Assembly (NCBI GenBank): GCA_903913215.1
Contig: CAIWKE010000013.1
Coordinates: 62,001 to 126,000 of the forward strand
Reading direction: 5' to 3'
DNA length: 64,000 bases
Origin: an uncultured Holophagaceae bacterium
Lineage (GTDB): Bacteria; Acidobacteriota; Holophagae; Holophagales; Holophagaceae
The notes beneath the pieces are model-generated. The model was not told the DNA's origin, did not search any database, and saw nothing but the letters and a program-made list of their open reading frames with translations. Position numbers and translations under genes: made by a program. Below are positions 53,472-63,392 of this stretch, piece after piece (position 1 is the stretch's first letter; the number at the start of each line of letters is the position of its first letter).

Positions 53472-54041
53472 ATGACCCTCACCCTGCGGACCCTGCTCAT
53501 TCAACGCGCGGCGCGGCTCCAGGAGCGGCCCGCCCTCAGCGCCCCAGAGTGGGGCACCCTCAGCTACGCCCAGTTCCGCAATCGCGTGGAGGGCGTGGCG
53601 CGGGGCCTGTTGGAGGCGGAGGCTCCAGCCTCAATCTTCAGCGCCACAGGCAGCGCCTGGGACTGGGCCGCCGAGGTGGCTGCGGCGGCCACGGGCCTGA
53701 GGTGGGCAATAGATGGGGAGCGCGTACCCCCAGAGGTGTTGGGCGGCCCCCGCTTCAACGCCGAGGGCGGCCGGGGGCCCTACCATCACCGCGAGGAGCT
53801 GGTTTGTACCGACACACCCCTCACAGCAGGGCGGACCCAGGGCGAGCTCGTGCGACGCCTCCAGCGCCTCAACGACCGCCTGGGCTGGGACCACGAGACC
53901 CGGGTGGAGCTGCCCCTGGCCCAGCTCGGCGACGCGGCCCTCCGGGGCGCCCTCTGGAGCGCACTCTACGCCGGTGCCCACGCCGTACTGAACCCGGGCC
54001 CCGTGGCCTGGGACCCGGCGCCGTTCCTCGACTTGCTATAG
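53472..54041 (+). CDS. Truncated AMP-binding/acyl-CoA-synthetase-like protein
   Basis: Protein of 189 residues. The first about 50 (LLIQRAARLQERPALSAPEW, then GTLSYAQFRNRVEGVARGLL) read like the beginning of an acyl- or aryl-CoA synthetase. The ATP-binding P-loop (usually about 150 residues further) and all later motifs are missing, and the rest does not match the family. It may be a remnant or a small unrelated protein with a similar start. Its stop overlaps the convergent pssA stop by 6 bases. No strong ribosome site is seen. Confidence 0.55.
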   Translation: MTLTLRTLLIQRAARLQERPALSAPEWGTLSYAQFRNRVEGVARGLLEAEAPASIFSATGSAWDWAAEVAAAATGLRWAIDGERVPPEVLGGPRFNAEGGRGPYHHREELVCTDTPLTAGRTQGELVRRLQRLNDRLGWDHETRVELPLAQLGDAALRGALWSALYAGAHAVLNPGPVAWDPAPFLDLL

Positions 54042-55430
54042 CAGCCGGTTCACCAGCCGATCGATGCGCGTGCGGCTCATCTGCTTCAGGGCCTTCTGCA
54101 CCTTGAGGGGATAGGCGCTGGGGGTGTCCAGGTCCAGGAAGCTGGTCAACTTGGTGGTGTGAGCCAGGATGGCGGCCCGCTCGCGCTGGTGCTTCTCCCG
54201 CAGCAGGCCCTCGGGATCCCGGATCACCAGTCCATTTTCCAGGTCCAGATTCCAGGCCCGGGGGTTCAGGTTGTGGCCGGTGAGCACGGCGATGTCCTGG
54301 TCCACGAAGAGGCCCTTGAGGTGGAAGGTGTTGTCGCCATCCTTCCAGAGGTGTACCCGCAGGCGACCTGCGTCCATGGCGGCCCGGTGGGTGCGGGTGA
54401 AGCGACGCAGGTTGGCCTCGTAGAGGTAGGGCAGCAGACTGATGACGCGGAAGGGCTCCGCGGGTGGAATGTAGAAATCATTGGCGGTCTTGTCACCCAC
54501 CACAATCGTCACCTCGCGACCCTGAGCCAGCAGGCGAGAGACGGCCCGGCGCAGGATCCCCGGAAGATTGAAGTAGGGGGTGTAGATCACGAGGCTGGTC
54601 TGGCTGGCCTTCAGCAGGGCCAGCAGGGACTGGTTGAGGTCGCCCCCTGCTCCCAGCCCCATCAGGGGTGTGACGCTCACCTGACCGGATGAGACCGGAG
54701 CCTCCGCAAACCCGTATTCCGCCTGCCGCAGGACCTGACGGAAGGTCCGCAGGCCAGGCACAGTCCTGGACCGTGGCTGCTCGGGCTGGTTCAAGGGCGT
54801 CACGGCGGCCTGACCCAGGAAGGTGGTGTGAACGAATTCAGCCAGGCAATCGGCCAGGGCCTTGGACTCCAGCAGGTGATAGCGATCCAGGCGGTAGCGA
54901 CCCCCATGGCCCAGGTACACCTCGTTGAGGCTGGCCCCGCTGTAGAGCACCACATCGTCGAAGACGAAGCCCTTGAGATGCAGCACGCCAAACAGCTCCC
55001 TGTTCTGGATGGGCACGCCGAGGATCTTCACGCCCTCGCCCAGGCGGGCCGCGTAATCCCGGTAGAGGGCCGCGTTGCCGGGGCTCTTGACCTTGCCGAT
55101 GAGGCCCCGCTGGGCCCGGTGGGCGTCCACCAGGACCAGGATCTCCAGGGCCGGATGGGCCTTCCGCGCCGCGTAGAGGGCATCCAGGATCTCCCGACCG
55201 GCGGCATCGTCCTGCAGGTAGAGGGCCACCAGGATGATCCGGTGCCGGGCGGCAGCGATGCGCTGCAGCAGGACCGTCCGGAACTCTGCGGGACCGGACA
55301 GCACCCGGATGGCTTCGGCAGGTACTGCGATGCCGGGCACCGCGACGGGGAGACGGTCCCCCCTCCGGGTGCGGAACCGCTGGAACATGCGGGCCAGGGG
55401 GCCCTGTTTGGCGGAAGTCGGGACTGGCAT
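54036..55430 (-). CDS. pssA: CDP-diacylglycerol-serine O-phosphatidyltransferase (PLD type)
   Basis: Makes phosphatidylserine, precursor of phosphatidylethanolamine. It is 464 residues, close to E. coli PssA (451). The first HKD is HLKGFVFDDVVLYSGASLNE (His151, Lys153, Asp158), followed by VYLGHGGRYRLDRYHLLESK; the second is HLKGLFVDQDIAVLTGHNLN with PRAWNLDLENGLVIRDP. These extended motifs are much closer to PssA than to cardiolipin synthases. The ATG at 55430 is used; the open frame runs on upstream without homology. It is divergent from the WYL regulator gene. Confidence 0.9.
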   Translation of the reverse strand: MPVPTSAKQGPLARMFQRFRTRRGDRLPVAVPGIAVPAEAIRVLSGPAEFRTVLLQRIAAARHRIILVALYLQDDAAGREILDALYAARKAHPALEILVLVDAHRAQRGLIGKVKSPGNAALYRDYAARLGEGVKILGVPIQNRELFGVLHLKGFVFDDVVLYSGASLNEVYLGHGGRYRLDRYHLLESKALADCLAEFVHTTFLGQAAVTPLNQPEQPRSRTVPGLRTFRQVLRQAEYGFAEAPVSSGQVSVTPLMGLGAGGDLNQSLLALLKASQTSLVIYTPYFNLPGILRRAVSRLLAQGREVTIVVGDKTANDFYIPPAEPFRVISLLPYLYEANLRRFTRTHRAAMDAGRLRVHLWKDGDNTFHLKGLFVDQDIAVLTGHNLNPRAWNLDLENGLVIRDPEGLLREKHQRERAAILAHTTKLTSFLDLDTPSAYPLKVQKALKQMSRTRIDRLVNRLL

Positions 55431-55493
55431 GGCCCCATCATAGCCAGTTGCCGTAACACCTTGTCTAACCTCTTGCCTTTGGACATTGACTGG

Positions 55494-55516
55494 CCAATCC
55501 TGGAACCGCTGATTGG
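55494..55516. promoter_or_regulatory. Possible operator between pssA and the WYL regulator gene
   Basis: CCAATC and its complement GATTGG are spaced by 11 bases in the 95-base divergent gap, just before the regulator's ribosome site (GGAGG). This could be an autoregulatory site, but a six-base arm is short. Confidence 0.25.
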
Positions 55517-55525
55517 AGGCTCCCC

Positions 55526-56584
55526 ATGGCCCGCCCCACGTCCCGTAAGCCCCTGGCATCCCCCCGCCCCGATGGGGGCCACCTGGTGAAGCCCGAGCGG
55601 CTCCAGGTGGTGCTGGAGGCCATCCGGGACGCCGGTGACAAGGGCATCACCAAGGCGGGCCTGGCCCGCAAACTGGGTGAGGTGGCCATGCGCACCGTGG
55701 ACCGCGCCATCCAGCTGCTGGAGGAGCAGGGGGCCCGCTTTGGCAAGCTGCGGGAGGGCCGCCCCGCCCTCATCCACTTCACCCTGGAGAAGGGTCCCGA
55801 CTGGGACAGCCGCATCACGCCCCACGCCCGCATGGCCCTGGAGGTGGCCCTCATGGCCCTGGAGGGCACGGCCACGGAGCTCTGGTTCGACCAGCTGGAG
55901 GGCCTGCGCGTCCTGGCGGACAGCCACCTCAGCAGCCGGGACCGGGAGCTCTTCAAGGCCCTGCAGGAGCACGTGAGCCTGCGCGGTGGCGCCGATGACC
56001 AGCAGGCCCTGGACACCAAGATGCTCACCCAGGTGCTGTTGGCCCTGGGCCATCCAGAGGGGCCCCGGGAACTCGAACTCACCTACGCCGCCGCCTCCAC
56101 GGGGCGCACCAGCGTCCGCACCGTGGTGCCCTTCACCCTCACCCACGATGTGTTCTCCGGCGGTGCCTTCCTGCTGGCCTGGGACCAGGCCAAGCAGGAG
56201 CCCCGGCATTTCCGCCTGGCCCGCATCGAGGAGGCCAAGGCCCAAACCCGCCGGGGCCTCATCCCCGACAAGCGCCCCCTGGAACAGGCCCGGGAGCTGC
56301 AGATCGGCGGCTGGTATCGCCTGGCCCCGCCCCTGCAAATCCAGGTGCGGGTGACGGGTACCAACTGGCCCCAGGCCCTGCTGGACGCCCCCCCCGCCCT
56401 GCCCTCGGTGGCCGTCCGCAAGGAGAAGGCCGGGAGCGTCCTCCTGGGCTTCCAGGCCACGGAGCTGTCTGGCCCCACCCGCTACATCCTGCAGTTCGGC
56501 GCCGATGCCGAGGTGCTGGAGCCCAAGGAACTGCGGGACCACCTCGTCAAGACCCTGAAGGCCATGACAGCCCGCTACCGCTAG
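55526..56584 (+). CDS. WYL-domain transcriptional regulator
   Basis: Protein of 352 residues. An N-terminal winged helix (RLQVVLEAIRDAGDKGITKAGLARKLGEV, then MRTVDRAIQLLEEQGARFGK; about 25-75) is followed by a helical linker, a WYL-like beta domain (LTYAAASTGRTSVRTVVPF, then AFLLAWDQAKQEPRHFRLARI; about 187-235) and a C-terminal extension. WYL proteins bind ligands or nucleic acids and often regulate DNA-damage or stress genes. No defence gene is adjacent; pssA is divergent and a secreted protein gene follows 12 bases downstream. Confidence 0.88.
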   Translation: MARPTSRKPLASPRPDGGHLVKPERLQVVLEAIRDAGDKGITKAGLARKLGEVAMRTVDRAIQLLEEQGARFGKLREGRPALIHFTLEKGPDWDSRITPHARMALEVALMALEGTATELWFDQLEGLRVLADSHLSSRDRELFKALQEHVSLRGGADDQQALDTKMLTQVLLALGHPEGPRELELTYAAASTGRTSVRTVVPFTLTHDVFSGGAFLLAWDQAKQEPRHFRLARIEEAKAQTRRGLIPDKRPLEQARELQIGGWYRLAPPLQIQVRVTGTNWPQALLDAPPALPSVAVRKEKAGSVLLGFQATELSGPTRYILQFGADAEVLEPKELRDHLVKTLKAMTARYR

Positions 56585-56595
56585 GAGGAACCACC

Positions 56596-57387
56596 ATGAA
56601 ACGCGCCCTCAAGGTCACCCTGCCCCTGCTCCTCGTCAGCGCCCTCCAGGCCCAGGAAGCTCCCATTGAGGTGAACCCCAACCGGCCCACCTTCGCCAAC
56701 CCGGCCCTCACCACGCAGTCCGGCCTGGCGGAGCTGGAGTGGGGCCTCCAGCGCAGCACCGCCAAGGATGATGGCACCGGCTTCGGCACCCCCACCCTGC
56801 TGAAGCTGGGGCTGGTGAAGGACCTGGAACTGCGGATCTCCACGCCGGGCTACCTGCGCCTGGCCCCCAGTGGCGACGCCACTGCCACGGGCTTCGGGGA
56901 CCTGAACCTGGCCGTGCAGTGGTGCTACCTCCATGACGGCCTCTTCGGCACAGACCAAGCCGTCCAGGTGGCCCACACCTTCGCCACGGCCGACTCGTCC
57001 AAGGGCCTGGGGAACGGGGCGCCCATCGACACCCTCACTCTGCTCTTCAGCCGCGATGCGGGCGACTTCCACATCGACGTGAACCTGCTGGAATCCTGGA
57101 TCGGCCAGACCCCGGACCTGGGCGGAGGCCGCGTCACCCAGCGGGCGGGCACCGTGTCCATCACCCGTAACCTCAGCGAGGCCTGGTCCCTCACGGGTGA
57201 GGTCTACGCCCTGCAGGCCACGCCCAGCACGCCCATGATCAGCTCCAACCTCTGGGCCGTGGCCTACAAGGTCTCCAAGCGCCTGGTGCTGGACTGCGGC
57301 GTCGACCTGGGCCTCAGCCATGGCGCCCCCCGCTACACGGTCTTCGCGGGGCTCACCGTGGGGCTCGGACGCTTCCACAAGCCCTGA
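56596..57387 (+). CDS. Predicted outer-membrane protein of the phenol MetA-pathway transporter type
   Basis: Protein of 263 residues with a signal peptide (MKRALKVTLPLLLVSALQAQ). The mature part begins IEVNPNRPTFANPALTTQSG and continues as amphipathic strands (ELEWGLQRS, DLELRISTPGYLRLA, DLNLAVQWCYL), as in the PF13557-type family of small barrels. Actual transport of phenols has not been shown for most members. It starts 12 bases after the WYL regulator gene with AGGAGG before the ATG, so it may be controlled by it. Confidence 0.75.
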   Translation: MKRALKVTLPLLLVSALQAQEAPIEVNPNRPTFANPALTTQSGLAELEWGLQRSTAKDDGTGFGTPTLLKLGLVKDLELRISTPGYLRLAPSGDATATGFGDLNLAVQWCYLHDGLFGTDQAVQVAHTFATADSSKGLGNGAPIDTLTLLFSRDAGDFHIDVNLLESWIGQTPDLGGGRVTQRAGTVSITRNLSEAWSLTGEVYALQATPSTPMISSNLWAVAYKVSKRLVLDCGVDLGLSHGAPRYTVFAGLTVGLGRFHKP

Positions 57388-57485
57388 GCTTGGGCCCAGC
57401 TCTAGGCCCCACCCCCGAGCCGATCGAACGCACGCTTTCTTGCGCGTGGAACGCGGGACAATGAGGGTTTCCAGGGAGCAGAGTC

Positions 57486-57983
57486 ATGCAGGTCATGGGC
57501 ATCGTGGGCTGGAGCGGCAGCGGGAAGACCAGCCTGCTGGTGGAGCTGCTGCCCCTGCTCCGGGCCGCGGGGCTGAGCGTCTCCACCATGAAGCACGCCC
57601 ACCACCGCTTTGACGTGGACAAGCCAGGCAAGGATTCCTTCCGGCACCGGGAGGCCGGGGCTTCGGAGGTGCTGGTGGTGACTTCATCCCGCTGGGTGCT
57701 CATGCATGAGTCAAGGGATGAGCCGGAGCCCAGCATCGAGTCCCTCATCGAGCGCATGACCCCCGTGGACCTGCTCCTCATCGAAGGGTTCAAGACCCAC
57801 CACCACCCCAAACTGGAGATCCACCGGCAGTCCGAGGGCAAGCCCCTGCTGCACCCGGAGGATCCCGAGATCGTGGCCGTGGCCACCGATGTACCTCTGC
57901 CCGATGCGGCAGTCCCCCAACTGGACCTGAACGATCCCCAGGCCATCGCCGACTTCATCCTGGCGCACACGGGACTGGGTTAG
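57486..57983 (+). CDS. mobB: Molybdopterin-guanine dinucleotide biosynthesis protein B
   Basis: GTP-binding accessory protein of 165 residues that helps add GMP to molybdopterin. The P-loop is GIVGWSGSGKTSLLVEL (about 5-21); THE-type motifs KHAHHRFDVDKPGKDSFRHREAGA and LLLIEGFK follow. It is convergent with and adjacent to napB, whose catalytic partner NapA needs the bis-MGD cofactor, which explains its position. MobA is not in the window. Confidence 0.94.
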   Translation: MQVMGIVGWSGSGKTSLLVELLPLLRAAGLSVSTMKHAHHRFDVDKPGKDSFRHREAGASEVLVVTSSRWVLMHESRDEPEPSIESLIERMTPVDLLLIEGFKTHHHPKLEIHRQSEGKPLLHPEDPEIVAVATDVPLPDAAVPQLDLNDPQAIADFILAHTGLG

Positions 57984-57988
57984 CACGC

Positions 57989-58423
57989 CTATCGATTGGC
58001 GACCAGCGGCTGCGCATCCGTACGGGGGACGTGGCAGGAGATGCAGACGTACCGAGTTCCAGCCACGGTCTTGGCCTGCGCCTTGGGAGCACGGCGCAAG
58101 TCCACGTAGTGGCTATTGGGGATGGGCGTGGCCTCGCCCTTCTTCTTGGGCCCGGCCACTGCATGGCAGTCCATGCACAGGTTCGAGTCCCGGGTGATGG
58201 GCAGGGCCTCCGCGATGCCATGGGGGATGACCGGTGGATACTCCCGGTTGATCCGCTTGGGCAGCGGCTTCTCGCCGGGGCCGGAGGCCTCGTCCAGGAA
58301 ACGGGGCGGCGCGGGGGTCTCGAAGACAGAGCCCTTGGCCAGGCCCAGATCCCGATCGGGGATGGGCTTGGACTGGGCCAGCAGCAGGGTGGAGGCGAGG
58401 GCGAGCAAGAGGGTGGGTCGCAT
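57989..58423 (-). CDS. napB: Periplasmic nitrate reductase small subunit, dihaem cytochrome c
   Basis: Protein of 144 residues with a signal peptide (MRPTLLLALASTLLLAQS). Two haem motifs, CMDCH (83-87) and CISCH (127-131), fit NapB, as do PPVIPHGI and ITRDSNLCMDCH. It passes electrons to NapA. GGAGG lies 5 bases before the ATG. It is the last gene of nrfH-nrfA-napA-napB, 9 bases after napA. Confidence 0.94.
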   Translation of the reverse strand: MRPTLLLALASTLLLAQSKPIPDRDLGLAKGSVFETPAPPRFLDEASGPGEKPLPKRINREYPPVIPHGIAEALPITRDSNLCMDCHAVAGPKKKGEATPIPNSHYVDLRRAPKAQAKTVAGTRYVCISCHVPRTDAQPLVANR

Positions 58424-58432
58424 GGGGGCCTC

Positions 58433-61174
58433 CTAGCCGACCTTTGAAATGCGGACGGCGCACTTCTTGAAGTCCGTCTCTTTCGAAATGGGACAGGTGG
58501 CGTCCAGGGTGATCTTGTTGATGAAGACGCCCTCATCGAACCAGGGCACGTAGACCAGGCCCCTCGGCACCTTGTTCCGGCCGCCCAGGGTCACCCGGGC
58601 CTGGATCTTCCCCCGACGGGACTCGATCCAGGCGAGATCGCCCGCCTGGAGGCCGCGCTTGTCCGCGTCCTTGGGGTGCATGAAGAGCAGGGCCTCGGGC
58701 ACGGCCGCGTGAAGCTGCGGCACGCGGCGGGTCATGGTGCCCGAGTGCCAGTGTTCCAGCACGCGCCCCGTGCAGAGCCACAGATTGTAGGTGGCGTCCG
58801 GGGACTCAGGGGGCTCCTGCCAGGGCCGGAAGAAGATCTTGGCCTTGCCGGGCAGGGCCGTGGCCTCGCCGGGCTTGACCCCCTGCAAATCGCCGCTGGG
58901 GAGCTTCTTCATGGCTGTGCCGTAGAAGTCGATGCCCGAACCCTTCTTGGCATACGGATCGTACTGGTCATTGAAGCGCCAGGGGGTCTCCTTGCCATCC
59001 ACCACGGGCCAGCGCAGGCCGGAGACGTCGCGCTTGAAGTAGACGTCGAAGGGCGCCAGATCGTGGCCGTGGCCCAGACCGAAGCGGCGGTACTCCTCGA
59101 AGAGGGCCTTCTCGGGGAACCAGGCGATGCCCGCGTGGGTCACGGTGGAGTTGGGCTTGCCGAAGGCAACAGGATCAGGCCAGGCGAACTTCTTGGCCGC
59201 AGGAGTGGCGAAGAGCACTTCGTACAGCGTGGTTTCAGGCTTGTAGCCCTTGGCCTCGACGGCGGCCAGCACCGAGGGCAGCTTGCCCTTGTCGTAGCCC
59301 TCGGCCTCCAGGCCTGGTACTTTCTGCTCGCCCCAGACCTCGGCCAGGGTGAAGCGCTTGGCGAACTCCATCATCTGCCAGACATCACTGCGGGCCTCGC
59401 CCGGGGGCAGCACCACCTGGCGCCAGAGCTGGGTGCGCCGCTCGGCATTGCCGTAGCCGCCCCACTTCTCGTAGATCATGGCCGAGGGCAGGATGAGGTC
59501 CGCCACCTTCGACGACAGGGTGGGATAGACGTCGGACACCACGATGAAGTTGTCCAGCTTGCGGGCGGCCTCGATCCAGTGGTTGGCGTTGGCCGAGGAC
59601 TGGAAGGGATTGGTGACCTGGACCCAGAGCCAGCGGACCTTGCCGTCCTCGAGGTCGCGCATCATCTGGACGATGTGGCTGCCCACCTTGGGATTGAGGG
59701 TGTTGGGGGGCAAGTTCCAGATCTCCTCGGCATGCTTGCGGTGGGCGGGGTCGTCCACGGCCATGTCAGCCGGCAGACGGTGGGCGAAGGTACCCACTTC
59801 CCGGGCGGTGCCGCAGGCGGAGGGCTGACCCGTGAGCGAGAAGGCCCCGGCGCCGGGTCGGGCCTGTTTGCCCGTGAGCAGGTGCAGCATGTAGGCCTGC
59901 TCATTCACCCAGGTGCCCCGGGTGTGCTGGTTGAAGCCCATGGTCCAGAAGGAGACCTGCTTGCGACCCGGGTTGGCGTATTCGTCGGCAAGCTGCTGGA
60001 GCTTGGCCTTGAAAGCATCCAGGGACTCGTCCGCATCGCCCTTGGCGAGCGTCGCCACGAAGTCCAGGGTGTAGGGCTCCAGTCCCTTCTGGAACTCCTC
60101 GAAGCTGATGAGCCAGTGCTTCTGGGCGCTGCCCGAGGCTGTCTGCGCGAACTCATGGCGGGCCTCGGGATCCAGGCCCCGGGCCTGGGCTTCCTGCTTC
60201 GTCAGGATCACCGTCTTCTGCCGGGCCTGGGTGTCCTTCTCGGCGGCATAGGCCTTGACCGAGTCCTCCCGCAGGCCGAAGCCGATGTCCATGGGCCCCG
60301 CGGCGAAGACGCAGTGCCGGGCCACGAAGTCCTTGTCCACGGCGCCGCGTTTCACCACTTCCCGGGCCAGGTAGTTCCAGATGGCCAGGTCGGTGTTGGG
60401 CTTGAACACGATCTCCACGTCCGCGGCCTCAGAGGTGGCGTTGGCGTAGGTGGTCAGGTTGAAGATGCGGTAGGCGGGTCGCCGCAGGCGCTCGTCCACG
60501 ACGCGGGCCCAGAGCATGGGATGCATCTCGGCCATGTTGGCGCCCCAGGTCACCACCGTGTCCGTGAGCTCAATGTCGTCATAGCAGCCCGAGGGTTCGT
60601 CGATGCCGAAGGTCTGCATGAAGGCCGTGACGGCTGAGGCCATGCAGTGCCGGGCGTTGGGGTCCAGGTTGTTGGAGCGCCAGCCGGCCTTCACCAGCTT
60701 CACGGCGGCATAGCCCTCCTGGATCGTGTACTGGCCCGAGCCCATGACCGCCACGCCCGTGGGACCCAGGGCGGAGTGGGCCCTGGTCCACTCCGCCTTC
60801 ATGACGTCGAAGGCCTCCTGCCAGGACACCTCCTCGAAGTCGCCCTGCTTGTCGAAGTGGCCGTCCTTCTTGCGGAGCAGGGGACGCTGCAGGCGGTCCT
60901 GGCCGTAGAGGATCTGCGCACAGGCATAGCCCTTGGCGCAGAGCAGGCCCTTGTTGACGGGGCTCTGGAGGTCCCCCTTCACGGCCACCACGCGCCCGCC
61001 CTTAGAGGCGATGCGGATGCCGCAGCCGGTGCCGCAGAAGCGGCAGACGCCTCGCTCCCAGTTCCAGCCCCCGGCCTCGGCAGGCAAGGCCTCCAACGGC
61101 ACGCCGGCCGCGCCGATGGCGGCAGTGGTGAAGCCGGCCTGCAGGAAACTCCGACGACTGAGGGTCAGGGACAT
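58433..61174 (-). CDS. napA: Periplasmic nitrate reductase catalytic subunit
   Basis: Reduces nitrate to nitrite. It is 913 residues, somewhat longer than E. coli NapA (828). The twin-arginine signal is [10 protein letters not shown] (6-15). The [4Fe-4S] Cys are 44, 47, 51 and 79 (CRFCGTGC and LLCAKG); the molybdenum ligand is Cys177 ([10 protein letters not shown]), followed by DEPSGCYDD. Several MGD segments ([25 protein letters not shown]) are recognisable. ATG 61174 has GGAGG 5 bases upstream. No napD chaperone gene is seen beside it. Confidence 0.96.
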   Translation of the reverse strand: MSLTLSRRSFLQAGFTTAAIGAAGVPLEALPAEAGGWNWERGVCRFCGTGCGIRIASKGGRVVAVKGDLQSPVNKGLLCAKGYACAQILYGQDRLQRPLLRKKDGHFDKQGDFEEVSWQEAFDVMKAEWTRAHSALGPTGVAVMGSGQYTIQEGYAAVKLVKAGWRSNNLDPNARHCMASAVTAFMQTFGIDEPSGCYDDIELTDTVVTWGANMAEMHPMLWARVVDERLRRPAYRIFNLTTYANATSEAADVEIVFKPNTDLAIWNYLAREVVKRGAVDKDFVARHCVFAAGPMDIGFGLREDSVKAYAAEKDTQARQKTVILTKQEAQARGLDPEARHEFAQTASGSAQKHWLISFEEFQKGLEPYTLDFVATLAKGDADESLDAFKAKLQQLADEYANPGRKQVSFWTMGFNQHTRGTWVNEQAYMLHLLTGKQARPGAGAFSLTGQPSACGTAREVGTFAHRLPADMAVDDPAHRKHAEEIWNLPPNTLNPKVGSHIVQMMRDLEDGKVRWLWVQVTNPFQSSANANHWIEAARKLDNFIVVSDVYPTLSSKVADLILPSAMIYEKWGGYGNAERRTQLWRQVVLPPGEARSDVWQMMEFAKRFTLAEVWGEQKVPGLEAEGYDKGKLPSVLAAVEAKGYKPETTLYEVLFATPAAKKFAWPDPVAFGKPNSTVTHAGIAWFPEKALFEEYRRFGLGHGHDLAPFDVYFKRDVSGLRWPVVDGKETPWRFNDQYDPYAKKGSGIDFYGTAMKKLPSGDLQGVKPGEATALPGKAKIFFRPWQEPPESPDATYNLWLCTGRVLEHWHSGTMTRRVPQLHAAVPEALLFMHPKDADKRGLQAGDLAWIESRRGKIQARVTLGGRNKVPRGLVYVPWFDEGVFINKITLDATCPISKETDFKKCAVRISKVG

Positions 61175-61199
61175 GATGACCTCCGAGGGAAGGTGAAAG

Positions 61200-62690
61200 C
61201 TATTTCTTGGCGACCTTGGGGGCACCCAGATCGCGGAGCACCACCTGGCCCTGGCGGGCGTAGTCGATGGCCTCGCCGAGAATGCGGGCGGCCTCCTGGG
61301 GGGCGTGGAAACCCATGGAGTTCTCGGCGTTCACGAAGTCGAGGCGCCACTGGGCCTTGCGCTGGAGTTCCAGGACGGGCGTCAGCTTGGAAGCCTCCAC
61401 GCCGGCCTGCTTGGCGGCCACGGTGTCGTTGATGAGCTGCACCACGGCATCCTCTGCGCGATCCATGAGGGCCTTGGTGCGGTCCTGGATGGCCGTCACG
61501 CGGGCCTTCAGCTCTTCTTCTGGGAAGCGGTGGCAGGTCTGGCAGGAGCGGGCCACATCCAGCAAGGGGCTGCGGACCTGGTGGCTGCTGATCTTGATGG
61601 CACCTTCCCGCACGTAGGGCATGTGGCAGTCGGCGCAGGAGACACCCGAGCGGGCGTGGACACCCTGGCTCCACATCTCGAACTCAGGGTGCTGGGCCTT
61701 GAGCACCTCGGCGCCGGTCTTCGCGTGCTGCCAATCGAAGAAACGATGACCGTCCGCGAACTTGTAGGCGTCGTAGTAGGCCTCGATCTGCTCCACCTTC
61801 AGGCCATTGTTCCAGGGGAAGAAGAGCGTGGTCTTGGGGCCGCAGTAGTACTCCACATGGCACTGGCCGCAGACCATGGACCGCAGCTCCTGCCGGGAGG
61901 CATCCCGGTTGGCGTCGTAGGGCGTGGACCGATCGCCCTTGCGCCACTTCTCGATGGAAGGCAGGTGCGGCACGGGCTCGGTGCTGTTGGCCAGGGCCAC
62001 AATGCCGCGGATGAAGCCGGGCTTGGTGACCCGCAGGCTGTTGCCCTTGGGTTCGTGGCAGTCGATGCAGGCCACGGGGTGCTTCACCAGCTTGGTGGCA
62101 TCCGCATAGGGCAGCTTGCTGATGGCTTCAAAGCCTGCCATGAGCTGGGACTGGGCGTTGGGGCTGGCAAAGGCCTCGTCCAGGCTGCCCGGGGCGCCCT
62201 TCTGGATACCCATCTCGCGGTAGGCCACGGTGTTGGAGGCATGGCAGTGCATGCAGGCGCCGGTCTGGGGCTTGGTGGTCACGCGCTTGGTGTTGCGCTG
62301 ATCCTCGAGCATGTAGGCGTGGCCCCGGCGCTGGTTGAAGTCGATGGCGAAGGCATAGCCATCGAAGATGGTCACGAGCCGGGGATCCTCCTTGAGGCGA
62401 CTGGTGGGCATGCCCTCGCTGCCGGCGCCGCCGTACTTGGTGCCATAGCGCTCAGAGGTGCGCTGATAGGCCTCGTACTGACGGGGGAAGTTCTTCCCCC
62501 ACTGGGCGGGATCGACGGTCTTCTCATCCAGGTCCACCAGCTTGAAGCTGGTCTGCCGGGCCTCGGCCTTGCGATGGGAGATGCTCGAATAGAGGGACAT
62601 CACCAGCACCGTGGCCAGGGCCGCGCCCCCGGCGATGAGGCCCATCCGAACATAGGGGCGGGAGAGCATGGGGGTCGGGTTTTCGGTCAT
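61200..62690 (-). CDS. nrfA: Pentahaem nitrite reductase (ammonia-forming), catalytic haem with CXXCH
   Basis: Reduces nitrite to ammonium. It is 496 residues with a signal anchor at about 16-36. Five haem motifs are found: CMHCH (146-150), CIDCH (208-212), CGQCH (274-278), CADCH (352-356) and CQTCH (383-387). The Tyr of CGQCHVEYY and the His of [10 protein letters not shown] fit the active site. In most NrfA the first motif is CXXCK; here the proximal Lys is His150. A few NrfA are known with CXXCH. It is coupled to nrfH upstream and napA downstream. Confidence 0.94.
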   Translation of the reverse strand: MTENPTPMLSRPYVRMGLIAGGAALATVLVMSLYSSISHRKAEARQTSFKLVDLDEKTVDPAQWGKNFPRQYEAYQRTSERYGTKYGGAGSEGMPTSRLKEDPRLVTIFDGYAFAIDFNQRRGHAYMLEDQRNTKRVTTKPQTGACMHCHASNTVAYREMGIQKGAPGSLDEAFASPNAQSQLMAGFEAISKLPYADATKLVKHPVACIDCHEPKGNSLRVTKPGFIRGIVALANSTEPVPHLPSIEKWRKGDRSTPYDANRDASRQELRSMVCGQCHVEYYCGPKTTLFFPWNNGLKVEQIEAYYDAYKFADGHRFFDWQHAKTGAEVLKAQHPEFEMWSQGVHARSGVSCADCHMPYVREGAIKISSHQVRSPLLDVARSCQTCHRFPEEELKARVTAIQDRTKALMDRAEDAVVQLINDTVAAKQAGVEASKLTPVLELQRKAQWRLDFVNAENSMGFHAPQEAARILGEAIDYARQGQVVLRDLGAPKVAKK

Positions 62691-62777
62691 CGGAGGGATC
62701 CTCCCGCGTGGGCAGCACGCGTCGTTTGGTTGGGGGTCTGAAGGTGCAAGGGAGTCATGGGAATTGGTGGTTGGGGG

Positions 62778-63287
62778 TCAGCGGGCGGAGCCGTGGCCCA
62801 CACCTTGGTGGCAGCGCACGCAGCCGTAGAGGTCGGCCTTCTGAGCAGGATCCGTGGCCACCCCGAGGGTGCCGTGGGAGGTGATCTCCTCGGTTTGCTC
62901 CGCATGGCAGCGGAGGCAGTTGGCCTCCAGCACCTCGGCATTGCCGGGCTTGATGCGGATGGGCTCGGCGAAATTCAGGAGCGTGAAGGCCTTCGAGTGG
63001 TGGTAGCCATTGCTGGCCTTCACGAAGAACTTGTTCACCACGTTGTCGTGGGGCAGGTGGCAGTCATTGCAGGTGGCCACGGCATGGTGGGAGCCGTGCT
63101 GCCAGCCGTCGTAGTCGTCCCGCATGATGTGGCAGTTCACGCACACCGAGGGGTCGTTGGACAGGTACGAGGTGCCGTGGGCCGACACGAAGGTGTAGGC
63201 CCCTGAGCCCAGGAACACGCCCAGGAACACGGCCGCAGCCAAGCTCAGGAACAAGGTTCGACGTTTTCCGCTCACGGGGCATCCCAT
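62778..63287 (-). CDS. nrfH: NapC/NirT-type tetrahaem quinol dehydrogenase
   Basis: Membrane-anchored cytochrome of 169 residues that oxidises menaquinol and feeds NrfA. One membrane helix (FLSLAAAVFLGVFLGSGAYTF) precedes four haem motifs: CVNCH (49-53, with Met55), CNDCH (73-77), CLRCH (124-128) and CVRCH (156-160). The ATG at 63287 is used; an upstream GTG at 63329 lacks a ribosome site. No NapC gene is visible in the window, so this protein may serve NapAB as well. It is the first gene of the operon. Confidence 0.94.
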   Translation of the reverse strand: MGCPVSGKRRTLFLSLAAAVFLGVFLGSGAYTFVSAHGTSYLSNDPSVCVNCHIMRDDYDGWQHGSHHAVATCNDCHLPHDNVVNKFFVKASNGYHHSKAFTLLNFAEPIRIKPGNAEVLEANCLRCHAEQTEEITSHGTLGVATDPAQKADLYGCVRCHQGVGHGSAR

Positions 63288-63332
63288 CGCTGTGAACGGC
63301 ACCGACCGAACACGCTGGAGAGGATGCACGAA

Positions 63333-63362
63333 ATATTAAGGACCAGTCAATCCTAAATTCAA
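63333..63362 (-). promoter_or_regulatory. Possible promoter of the nrfHA-napAB operon
   Basis: On the minus strand TTGAAT (63362-63357), an 18-base spacer and TAATAT (63338-63333), about 45 bases before the nrfH ATG, in a clearly AT-rich stretch. The match is moderate. No convincing FNR or NarL dyad is seen near it. Confidence 0.3.
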
Positions 63363-63392
63363 AATACCGTGAAGGTGATTATCTAAATAATG

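Noticed and set aside
58676-60637. Plus-strand open frame of 653 codons opposite napA
   Set aside because: Shadow of napA; no motif, and it lies wholly within it.
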